Shown piece by piece: positions 17,300 through 24,508 of a stretch of DNA of 53,661 bases. Origin of the DNA: Leptospiraceae bacterium (GTDB lineage: Bacteria; Spirochaetota; Leptospiria; Turneriellales; Turneriellaceae); assembly GCA_020440825.1 (NCBI GenBank), contig JAGRNJ010000004.1, positions 12,052-65,712 on the forward strand, given 5' to 3'. Both the position numbers and the translations under genes were made by a program. Below the pieces are notes generated by a model. It did not search any database, had not been told where the DNA came from, and worked only from the letters and a program-made list of their open reading frames with translations. Every line of letters starts with the position of its first letter. The stretch's first letter is position 1.

Positions 17300-18130
17300 T
17301 TATCGATATTTATTGAAAAACTCGAACACATTGTTCAGCTCGGAATCCCAGTACGGAAAATCATGTTTTGCTTCTTTTTCTGAAAATTTTACATCTAGAT
17401 CTGGTTTTTTCTGCAAGAGTATTTTTCTCATTAATCGGGACTGTTCAACTGGTACTATATAGTCCTGGCTTCCATGCCCCAGGTATAATGGGGTATTTAA
17501 TTTTTCTGCATTCAAAGCCAGATTATCTCTATTTTTCCAGCGCTCTGGAAACTCTTCGATACTGCCATAAACGCTGGTCATCAATCTGTCTTTTGGCATT
17601 TGCGATTGGTCATAATCTCCTGATAAGGCTGCAATTGCTTTGAATTTGAGCGGATGATCGATGGCAATGGCAACACTTCCGCGTGCACCGGTAGACAGTC
17701 CCAGGATATAAAGCGGGACATCTCCGGTGAAAATTCCTTTCTGTTTGAGTTGTACCAGAAGGTAATCAGAAATGAATTTTCGGCCTGGAACAGTTGCCCA
17801 TTTTAATTTAGTTTCAGGAAAGAATTCAGATTCATACAATGTTTTGCCCATTTCAGGACAGACCAGGGTAAAGTTATTCTTTCTGGCATACTCTTTGAGT
17901 CGAGTCTCGTTAAGCCATCTTTTTCGATTATAACTCCAGCCCGGCAAAACCAAAACCTCCCCTCTAATTTTTCCTGCGGGGGCAAAATAAGTTACTGGTA
18001 TTTTTTCTGTTTGAGATATAGATATGGAAAGTTCAGATGTAGTTTCTGTTTCCTGTACCCGGGCCGACTGCTCGCGGCAACTGAACAGAAACCACAAAAT
18101 GAAAAACCAGGAATATTTAAGACGGTGCAT
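17300..18130 (-). CDS. Alpha/beta hydrolase lipoprotein (esterase-like)
   Basis: Predicted exported esterase or peptidase. The signal MHRLKYSWFFILWFLFSC ends in a lipobox LFSC. The alpha/beta hydrolase fold is visible from VLVLPGWSYNRKRW (oxyanion strand) through the nucleophile elbow GLSTGARG (Ser near 145), the acid DYIVPVEQS after LGHGSQ and the catalytic His in AKHDFPYWD near the C-terminus. Substrate unknown. Its start overlaps the end of flgJ by 14 bases, so it is probably the tail of the flagellar operon, although no flagellar role is evident. Confidence 0.8.
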   Translation of the reverse strand: MHRLKYSWFFILWFLFSCREQSARVQETETTSELSISISQTEKIPVTYFAPAGKIRGEVLVLPGWSYNRKRWLNETRLKEYARKNNFTLVCPEMGKTLYESEFFPETKLKWATVPGRKFISDYLLVQLKQKGIFTGDVPLYILGLSTGARGSVAIAIDHPLKFKAIAALSGDYDQSQMPKDRLMTSVYGSIEEFPERWKNRDNLALNAEKLNTPLYLGHGSQDYIVPVEQSRLMRKILLQKKPDLDVKFSEKEAKHDFPYWDSELNNVFEFFNKYR

Positions 18131-18584
18131 TAGGTCGATTACCAGATGCAGTTGAAGCAGTCAATTGTGTGTACATCTGTTCGGCCAGACCAAAACGTGC
18201 CTGCTCATTCATCGCTCTTACCCTTTCTGTTAGCAGCATATCTTCGAATACCTCACCTGCCATGCCTGTATCCAGAAAGTCTGATTTACCTGTATTTTTT
18301 TTCATTTCCCGAAACACTTTTTCAACAAAAAAGGCTTCGAATTCCCGGGAAGCGTCATATAGTTTCTTTTTACCGGGATCTGCTGCTACTTCTTTCAAAA
18401 CAGCCTCACGAGAGGGAATTCTCGAAATAGAATCAGAAGATATATTTTCGGTAACTTTATATTTTTCCATTACTTTCGAAAACTCTTCTTGGGGTTCACC
18501 CTGCAGTCTTTTTTCTTTCAGTTGATTCAAATTCTGCGGCAACGAACGATACAAAAAAGGGTCTATTCCATTATTTACTTTCAT
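18117..18584 (-). CDS. flgJ: Flagellar rod-binding protein FlgJ-like (N-terminal domain only)
   Basis: Rod assembly factor. The C-terminal half carries the FlgJ rod-binding pattern: ASREFEAFFVEKVFREMKKN, then MAGEVFEDMLLTERVRAM and QARFGLAEQMYTQL. At 155 residues it lacks the muramidase domain found in enterobacterial FlgJ, as is usual in spirochaetes. Position directly after flgI supports the call. A ribosome-binding site GGAG precedes the ATG. Confidence 0.88.
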   Translation of the reverse strand: MKVNNGIDPFLYRSLPQNLNQLKEKRLQGEPQEEFSKVMEKYKVTENISSDSISRIPSREAVLKEVAADPGKKKLYDASREFEAFFVEKVFREMKKNTGKSDFLDTGMAGEVFEDMLLTERVRAMNEQARFGLAEQMYTQLTASTASGNRPNAPS

Positions 18585-18592
18585 AATTTCTC

Positions 18593-19624
18593 CTACAGTA
18601 TAATCAGTTCACCTTGCAGAGCTCCGGCTGCATGAATTGATTTTAATATATCAATTATTTCTTCTACAGAGACCCCCATTTTGTTCAGGGCATCGACAAG
18701 CTCCGATACACTGGCACTTTCGGGCAGCATTGCCAGTGATTTTTTATTTTTATCTTCAAAGGTATAAATTCTAGGCTGTATATTCAAATCTTTCTTGGAA
18801 ACTGCTACACTGGAAATACCGACATTCCCTCCCATGACAACTGTACCCGACGCAGAGTCTACAACTACCCTTGCAGGGGTATTGACTTCTACACTGAGTT
18901 CCATAATTTCTGCTGCTTGTGCATGGGCTTTACCCTTATCGGGAAACATTACGCTGATTATACCTGCGTTCGTTATACCTGCTCTATATGGCCCTTTCTT
19001 ATTGATTACTTCGAGTATCTTTTGATTGGTATTCAAATCATGAATACGGGGGGTTAAATTGAGGTATGTCTTGGGAGGTTCTTTTTGATCGTCGTTAAAC
19101 GTTACCTGGGTTACCTGCTTCTCGATAATTGCTGCATTCGCGATACGAAACGTATTTTTTTTCTGGTCGAGACTTCCACGGTTACGTTCGCCATCGTATT
19201 TTGCGAGTGATCCCTGTGCTACTGCATAGATAGCTCCGTCTGCGCCATACAATGGTGTTTGTGGTAAAAAACCACCTGATAAAGAACGTGCATCCCCCAC
19301 TGAAGAAACCCAGATATCAATTGAATCACCCGGTCTTGCGAATGCCGGAATTTTAGCCATTACATACACAGCGGCAATATTGCGAGATCGAAATTTTTCT
19401 TCTTCCAATGGAATCCCGCGTTTTTCAAGCATTCTGCTCAATGACTCCCGAGCCAGGACGGTGCGGGTGTCACCTGTACCCGGTAATCCCATAACCAACC
19501 CATAACCGGATACCTGATTTTCTCTGTGTTCTGTGATACGCACCAGTTCTTTGATTTTCATTTCCAGAGGAAACGCGGTCCCTGAAATTAAAATTAAAAG
19601 GACAGTAGATTTGAGAAGCTTCAC
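18593..19624 (-). CDS. flgI: Flagellar P-ring protein FlgI
   Basis: Periplasmic P-ring subunit. It has a signal peptide (~1-19) followed by the strongly conserved FlgI opening: IKELVRITEHRENQVSGYGL and GLPGTGDTR. Other landmarks are ENIAAVYV-like RNIAAVYVMAKIPAFARPGD, DVWVSSVGDA-like IDIWVSSVGDARSLSGG and the C-terminal VSELVDALNKMGVS. Length 343 is normal. The start overlaps flgH by four bases (ATGA). Confidence 0.97.
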   Translation of the reverse strand: MKLLKSTVLLILISGTAFPLEMKIKELVRITEHRENQVSGYGLVMGLPGTGDTRTVLARESLSRMLEKRGIPLEEEKFRSRNIAAVYVMAKIPAFARPGDSIDIWVSSVGDARSLSGGFLPQTPLYGADGAIYAVAQGSLAKYDGERNRGSLDQKKNTFRIANAAIIEKQVTQVTFNDDQKEPPKTYLNLTPRIHDLNTNQKILEVINKKGPYRAGITNAGIISVMFPDKGKAHAQAAEIMELSVEVNTPARVVVDSASGTVVMGGNVGISSVAVSKKDLNIQPRIYTFEDKNKKSLAMLPESASVSELVDALNKMGVSVEEIIDILKSIHAAGALQGELIIL

Positions 19625-20271
19625 TGCAGTCCACCTAAGATTCTTCGTAAATGCTGTAATGCGATGTTTTCTCTTTCCTGGGCTGAAAGCGTGGCAGTGC
19701 GCGGTGGTGCTTCGGTCGCGCCTTCGGCGAGAGGGGGTTTCAGATTCACCCGATTGTCAACTGGAAATGGCGTCTCTGACTGCATACGAACACTGAGATT
19801 CAAAACGTCACGGGAGTGAATATAGCCGTTTTTGATCATGCGCGGGTCAACCTCGCCTGAGACCTGAATTCTACCCGGTTTTGAATCAATGTCAAAAGTC
19901 AAAGACCCCTGAATAGGATACGTTTTCGCCCCGGCTTCCTGTTGACCTAATCGTACTGCAAGATTGAGTCGTAACGTTTCTCGCATGCGAAATCTTGCCT
20001 TCCCGTTTTTGTCGATAGATTTACTTTGCGTACTATTTTGCAGGAAAGGTAAATTCTGCGTATCTGGGAATAAACGAATATCTGTTCTGTTACTGCCATC
20101 CTGGGTATCATCTGTTTCTAAAATAAATCTATCTTCTATTTGCAGGCGAATCACATCACCGGTAGTTTTATTTTCTGTATAGGGATTCGAATCTTGCCAG
20201 AGGCTATTCTGGGCAAAAAGCAGCCCTGCTAAAGAAAGAATAAAAAAAATAGAGAATCGCCCGATTCTCAC
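19621..20271 (-). CDS. flgH: Flagellar L-ring protein FlgH
   Basis: L-ring subunit in the outer membrane. The signal peptide ends in LLFAQNSLW and a GDVIRLQIEDRFI segment corresponds to the family's VGDIVTV block; a C-terminal VSGEVDPRMIKNGYIHSRDV matches the FlgH core with VxGxVRPxDI. Unlike typical FlgH, no lipobox cysteine is present in the signal, so the protein appears to be released by signal peptidase I. Start and stop overlap the neighbouring genes by four bases each. Confidence 0.88.
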   Translation of the reverse strand: MRIGRFSIFFILSLAGLLFAQNSLWQDSNPYTENKTTGDVIRLQIEDRFILETDDTQDGSNRTDIRLFPDTQNLPFLQNSTQSKSIDKNGKARFRMRETLRLNLAVRLGQQEAGAKTYPIQGSLTFDIDSKPGRIQVSGEVDPRMIKNGYIHSRDVLNLSVRMQSETPFPVDNRVNLKPPLAEGATEAPPRTATLSAQERENIALQHLRRILGGLQ

Positions 20272-20813
20272 TGCAGCTCTCCCGGCTCTACAATCGCAGA
20301 ATTCGGACCTGTTCGAATTGCATTAAACACTGTTTTTCCTCTTTGCAGTTTTAAGAGTCCTTTCTGATCGGCAAGAAATTTTGCCTGCACAGAAATCTCA
20401 AAAGTATCTAACAGCATTTGCACAGAAATTATTTCTCCTCGCCGAAGTTTAGGCCATTGCACTGAATCGACAAGATCAGATACCTGCAGGTCTTTCATTG
20501 TGACGGATGGATCTACCTGTACAGTATTCCCCTGCAATTCAAACGGATAGATTCCCGCTTGCAATATCTTGATTTCAATTGCTTTCGAATCCCAGCCTTG
20601 CCCCCCGCCAGATAAGGCTGCTGGTTTTAATGAACAAACCCTGTCAATTTTTTGAATAATCTCGGCAGACTCTTGCGTTGTTATTAGATCACTGAGACAA
20701 TAAGAAGATTTTCCCGCTACTTTATCTTTGAGGGTAAACCGGGTTGACGATGCTGCAAGAAGAAATATCGTCCCGCTTATCGCATAGGCTGAAAGTCTAA
20801 TCCAGTTTATCAT
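20268..20813 (-). CDS. flgA: FlgA-like P-ring assembly chaperone
   Basis: Periplasmic chaperone for P-ring formation. One N-terminal signal or anchor helix, then a SAF-like C-terminal part: LRRGEIISVQMLLDTFEISVQ and the closing VFNAIRTGPNSAIVEPG. Sequence similarity to FlgA is modest; the main support is the position between flgG and flgH and overlap with flgH. Length 181 is somewhat short for the family. Confidence 0.8.
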   Translation of the reverse strand: MINWIRLSAYAISGTIFLLAASSTRFTLKDKVAGKSSYCLSDLITTQESAEIIQKIDRVCSLKPAALSGGGQGWDSKAIEIKILQAGIYPFELQGNTVQVDPSVTMKDLQVSDLVDSVQWPKLRRGEIISVQMLLDTFEISVQAKFLADQKGLLKLQRGKTVFNAIRTGPNSAIVEPGELQ

Positions 20814-20815
20814 AT

Positions 20816-21613
20816 TTAACGTTTCAGGTTGATCGCTGTCGCAAGCATTGAATCAGAAGTCTGAATCGATTTAGAATTCGATTCATAAGCCCTTTGTGCC
20901 ACAATCATCTGCACCATTTCTTCAGCAAGATTCACATTGCTCATTTCCAAAAATCCCTGCAGTAAAGAGCCGAAGCCCCCTATTCCCGGTGTACCCGGTA
21001 TTTCAGGACCCGATGCAGCTGTTTCTTTGAACAGATTTTTGCCAATGGCCTTGAGGCCGGCGTTATTCACGAATCTATATAGTTCAATCTGGCCAATCTG
21101 TGTAGGACGCATGTCATCCGCCATATTAATATACACTTCACCCTGCTCATTGATACTGAGAGTCTCAAGCATCCCTTCTTCAGGAATAACGAGAGGCGGC
21201 TCAAGCAGATAGCCATTGCTGGTTAAGACCTGACGATTGCTGTCAATCTTGAATGCGCCATCCCGCTGGTAGGCAAATGTGCCATCGGGCATCTGTATTT
21301 TGAAAAAACCAACAGAATTCGAAACGGCAATATCCAGTTTGTGTCCGGTTGATTGTAACGATCCCATGTCGAACATCTTCTGTGTAGCGGCAGGGCGCAC
21401 CCCATGCCCAACGCTGACCCCGACGGGAATCTCAGAAACTGAAGTAGAGGGAGTTCCGGCCAATACTGGGTGCTGATAAATTAAGTCTTCAAAATCTACA
21501 CGGTTTTTCTTAAAACCGGTAGTATTCACGTTTGCAAGATTGTTAGAAATGGTATCAATTTGAAACTGTTGACCAATCATTCCCGTTGCTGCTGTCCATA
21601 AAGATCTTACCAT
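20816..21613 (-). CDS. flgG: Flagellar distal rod protein FlgG
   Basis: Distal rod subunit. The ATG at 21613 gives MVRSLWTAATGM, the standard N-terminus; the frame extends six codons further without conservation. The N-terminal rod motif SNNLANVNTTGFKK and the C-terminal FLEMSNVNLAEEMVQMI and AYESNSKSIQTSD are diagnostic. 265 residues. It is the first gene of the flagellar operon, with the divergent SanA-like gene 66 bases away, so the shared promoter region is 21614-21679. Confidence 0.97.
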   Translation of the reverse strand: MVRSLWTAATGMIGQQFQIDTISNNLANVNTTGFKKNRVDFEDLIYQHPVLAGTPSTSVSEIPVGVSVGHGVRPAATQKMFDMGSLQSTGHKLDIAVSNSVGFFKIQMPDGTFAYQRDGAFKIDSNRQVLTSNGYLLEPPLVIPEEGMLETLSINEQGEVYINMADDMRPTQIGQIELYRFVNNAGLKAIGKNLFKETAASGPEIPGTPGIGGFGSLLQGFLEMSNVNLAEEMVQMIVAQRAYESNSKSIQTSDSMLATAINLKR

Positions 21614-21679
21614 ACTCTTGTATATCGGCAAATCTGCAGAAATTAAAAGTTATTTTCTGGCTGTCCGCGCTGTTGAATA

Positions 21680-22348
21680 GTGGGTTTCATGAGAAAGGCC
21701 CTGAAAATAATTCTGCCTTTATTAGCCATTCTTGTCCTTTATTTGACATGGCTTAACTTTCAATTAGACCATGACTTTCGGGATATGATAATCGTTGATA
21801 TTCAAAACCTCGAAAATGCACAGGCTGTGCTGGTACCCGGGGCAAGCGTTACTAAAAGTAAAAAGCCATCCCCCGTGCTCATTCAAAGACTGGAACGGGC
21901 ACTCGATCTGTACCGAAATAAAAAAGTAAAAAAAATTCTACTGTCGGGAGACAGTGAAAGCCCTTATTATGATGAAGTCAATGTGATGAAAGATTACATA
22001 CTACAGCGAAAAGTGAAACCCGAAGACATCTTTCTGGATCATTCCGGGTTGCGAACCCTGGACTCTGTTTATCGCAGTAAATTCATTTTCAATATACAAA
22101 ACATGGTCATTGTCTCTCAACAGATGTATCTGCCCCGGGCACTGTTTCTTGCAAATCATTATGGAATCAAAGCCCAGGGATATGCTGCCGATCTTGGGGA
22201 TGCAAGCATCAGTCTTATTGTACCTGCCAGAGAGTTTCTGGCTCGCTATGCGGCAATAGTCGATGTATATCTGTTGAGAAAAAAGCCTGCTTATCTGGGA
22301 AAAACCTATTCGATTGAAGGCGACGGCAGAGAAACCTGGAGCCGTTAA
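21680..22348 (+). CDS. SanA/YdcF-like DUF218 membrane protein
   Basis: Single N-terminal membrane helix (~5-27) and a periplasmic DUF218 domain. Landmarks are AVLVPGASV near 50, [25 protein letters not shown] near 94, [15 protein letters not shown] near 126 and [14 protein letters not shown] near 155. This order matches SanA-type proteins linked to envelope integrity; enzymatic role is unknown. Start is GTG at 21680 or ATG at 21689. Convergent with the response regulator and overlapping it by four bases. Confidence 0.85.
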   Translation: MGFMRKALKIILPLLAILVLYLTWLNFQLDHDFRDMIIVDIQNLENAQAVLVPGASVTKSKKPSPVLIQRLERALDLYRNKKVKKILLSGDSESPYYDEVNVMKDYILQRKVKPEDIFLDHSGLRTLDSVYRSKFIFNIQNMVIVSQQMYLPRALFLANHYGIKAQGYAADLGDASISLIVPAREFLARYAAIVDVYLLRKKPAYLGKTYSIEGDGRETWSR

Positions 22349-22809
22349 CCTCCCAGTTCTTTTATTCTACGCTCCAGATTATTGATCAGATACTGGTTTT
22401 CCAGATTTTCTCTGAATTTCCCAATCAATGTGGTAATATCTTTGCGTAAAGTTTCAATGTTCCATGGTTTCTCAATGTATCGGTTCAAACCGCCTTCATT
22501 GATCGCTCGTATGGCTGAATCTAAACCGGCTTGACCCGTTAACAATATTTTCATCGTATCTGGCAGTTTCTGATGAATCATTTGAAGAAATTCATCTCCC
22601 TTCATGCCGGGCATCATCTGATCTGTAATGATCAGTTCTACTTTTTCACCGGTTGAGGTGATCTCATCGATCAATTCAGTTGCTTCTTCTGCAGAGATGG
22701 CAGTCAGTATTTCATGAGTGGCATCAAAGAAGCCGGTTAACTGTTCTTTGAGAGTCTCAAGAACAGTGACTTCATCATCAATGCAAAGAATATAACCTTT
22801 TCGATCCAT
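22345..22809 (-). CDS. Single-domain response regulator
   Basis: Receiver (REC) protein without a fused output domain. ATG at 22809 gives [13 protein letters not shown], which places the acidic pair at the normal position. The phosphoacceptor Asp is in [17 protein letters not shown], the Thr in ILLTGQ and the Lys in YIEKPW. The last ~25 residues form a charged helix ([19 protein letters not shown]) that may mediate dimer or partner contacts. No histidine kinase is encoded nearby, so its input is unknown. Confidence 0.9.
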   Translation of the reverse strand: MDRKGYILCIDDEVTVLETLKEQLTGFFDATHEILTAISAEEATELIDEITSTGEKVELIITDQMMPGMKGDEFLQMIHQKLPDTMKILLTGQAGLDSAIRAINEGGLNRYIEKPWNIETLRKDITTLIGKFRENLENQYLINNLERRIKELGG

Positions 22810-22852
22810 ACTCGAACGTAAATCAAATCTCAATCGTTAAAGCAAGAATTTT

Positions 22853-23437
22853 TTACTGCCATTTCAGCTTGAAAATTCTGTTTCCCCAGCTTTTCCAGCT
22901 CAAATGCGGTCGGCGCCCATCGGGAAACTGCATAAACGAAATTTCTTCGAACAATCCTGTGCCGGCATAAAGCTGGTAGAGGTTCGGAAAATGCCGGGTC
23001 TCAAGACTCATATCGCCACTCAAAGTGGCGGCGATTGACTTGATCATCTTCAGTTCATCCCGGTGCAAAACCGGCTCTGAACCAACCAGAGAACGAAAGA
23101 TCAAACCACGCAACACCATATGAGGACGATCACCATGAACCTCTGTTTCAATCTGAGGTGTGACCTCTATTTCACTGCGTGAAACCATGGAATGAATAAC
23201 TTCATTAAAAAATACCGGTTGCGGAGAGCCTTCAATATGCAGATAGGGAAATTCGGTGATGGTTCGACCAAATTTTTGAAAAAAATGGCCATCCATGTAG
23301 TATAAATGCTTGCAGAGTGAAATACGATTCAGCTTTCCGGGCAGCCGGCGCAGAAACTGCAAGATACATGCCCGCAGACGAGGGGAACTGTTATAAGCTG
23401 TTTCTATATGCTGTTTTTTGTGTTCAGGGTCACTCAT
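22853..23437 (-). CDS. Panacea (DUF4065)-like protein
   Basis: Protein of 194 residues. Residues ~30-85 resemble the Panacea/SocA antitoxin domain: LNRISLCKHLYYMDGHFFQKF, then GRTITEFPYLHIEGSPQP and FFNEVIHSM, which correspond to the K.LYyaD....fGrpitg.......GPv pattern. Such proteins are usually antitoxins or proteolytic adaptors, but no toxin-like gene is next to it; its neighbours are a response regulator and lipB. Function is therefore unassigned and similarity should be tested by profile search. The gene start is 20 bases from the divergent lipB start. Confidence 0.6.
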   Translation of the reverse strand: MSDPEHKKQHIETAYNSSPRLRACILQFLRRLPGKLNRISLCKHLYYMDGHFFQKFGRTITEFPYLHIEGSPQPVFFNEVIHSMVSRSEIEVTPQIETEVHGDRPHMVLRGLIFRSLVGSEPVLHRDELKMIKSIAATLSGDMSLETRHFPNLYQLYAGTGLFEEISFMQFPDGRRPHLSWKSWGNRIFKLKWQ

Positions 23438-23457
23438 ATCTTAAAATTAGTTTCTCA

Positions 23458-24507
23458 ATGTCGCTGCACTATACTTTTTTAAGTTCAGTACGTTACCATG
23501 ACGCTGTAGCAATGATGGAACGACAAATTCCGGCAGCGGTCGCAACTCGACAAGCCTATTTCTGGGGTTTAGAGCATCCTCTTGTCTACACTTCTGGCTT
23601 GAGAACAGAAAAAGAACATATTCTCGATGATTCTTTGCAGGTTATTCCGGCACGCAGAGGTGGCTCCGTTACACTGCATAATCCCGGACAATTGGTTTTT
23701 TACACAGTCTGTCCTTTGATTCTGATACCCGGTGGCCTCGAAGAGTTTGTTCGCCGTATGGAAGTCTGTATTATCAAAGTTCTGGAAGATTACGGAGTCG
23801 CATGCGGAATTCATCCGCCGCATAGCGGCGTATTTACTCCCACCGGAAAAATTGCATTTGCCGGGGTCGGGTTAAAGGGCACAGCCATCTATCATGGTGT
23901 GGCAATAAACCTGAGCAACGATCTGCGGGATTATGAAGCAATATTCTCTTGTGGCCTCAAAACCAGAGTTTCAAGTGTGCAACAGATTCTGGGCAAAACT
24001 GTTTCAATGCCGGAATTTTCAGAAAAACTATACAGTGAAGTTTGCAAAAGATTTGAGATTCGATCTGCCTATGATTTCCGGGTAGAATGGGAAGCTTACT
24101 GCGATCAACACCCCGATCTGGCAAAGGGGTTAATCACAGGAATTCGTTTTTTCAACGAGAGAAAATATTGGGAAGCTCATGAAGTCTGGGAAATTTACTG
24201 GCGCAGACTCTCTGCCGGTACTGAAAAAACATTTTTACAGGGACTTATACAGGCAGCTTCTTCAATGTTTAAACTTTCCAGTAAGCCAAATTCTGCAGGC
24301 TCCCGATCGCTGGCTCAAAAGGCATTGCTGAGACTACAAAATGAAAGTATTCAGCAACTGGCCAGTAACCTTATTGCCAATTTTCAGGACTTAATTGCGT
24401 GGCTGCAACCATACGCTGCTGATCAAGAAGATAATGTACTGCCGCGTATTAAACCGTTTATTATAGAAAGCAATTATGAACACCAGCTGTTACGGGATTT
24501 AAAATAA
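23458..24507 (+). CDS. lipB: LipB octanoyltransferase fused to a C-terminal DUF309 domain
   Basis: The first ~200 residues are lipoyl(octanoyl) transferase, which moves octanoate from acyl carrier protein to lipoate-dependent enzymes. Motifs: EHPLVYTSG near 40, RRGGSVTLHNPGQLVFY at 66-82, GKIAFAGVGLKG with Lys131 and the nucleophile Cys165 in IFSCGLKTRVSS. Residues ~225-295 match DUF309: GIRFFNERKYWEAHEVWE, then TFLQGLIQAASSMFKL. ATG 23458 is chosen because upstream codons overlap the opposite gene and lack LipB similarity. The fused DUF309 is unusual. The next gene starts one base after the stop. Confidence 0.88.
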   Translation: MSLHYTFLSSVRYHDAVAMMERQIPAAVATRQAYFWGLEHPLVYTSGLRTEKEHILDDSLQVIPARRGGSVTLHNPGQLVFYTVCPLILIPGGLEEFVRRMEVCIIKVLEDYGVACGIHPPHSGVFTPTGKIAFAGVGLKGTAIYHGVAINLSNDLRDYEAIFSCGLKTRVSSVQQILGKTVSMPEFSEKLYSEVCKRFEIRSAYDFRVEWEAYCDQHPDLAKGLITGIRFFNERKYWEAHEVWEIYWRRLSAGTEKTFLQGLIQAASSMFKLSSKPNSAGSRSLAQKALLRLQNESIQQLASNLIANFQDLIAWLQPYAADQEDNVLPRIKPFIIESNYEHQLLRDLK

Positions 24508-24508
24508 A

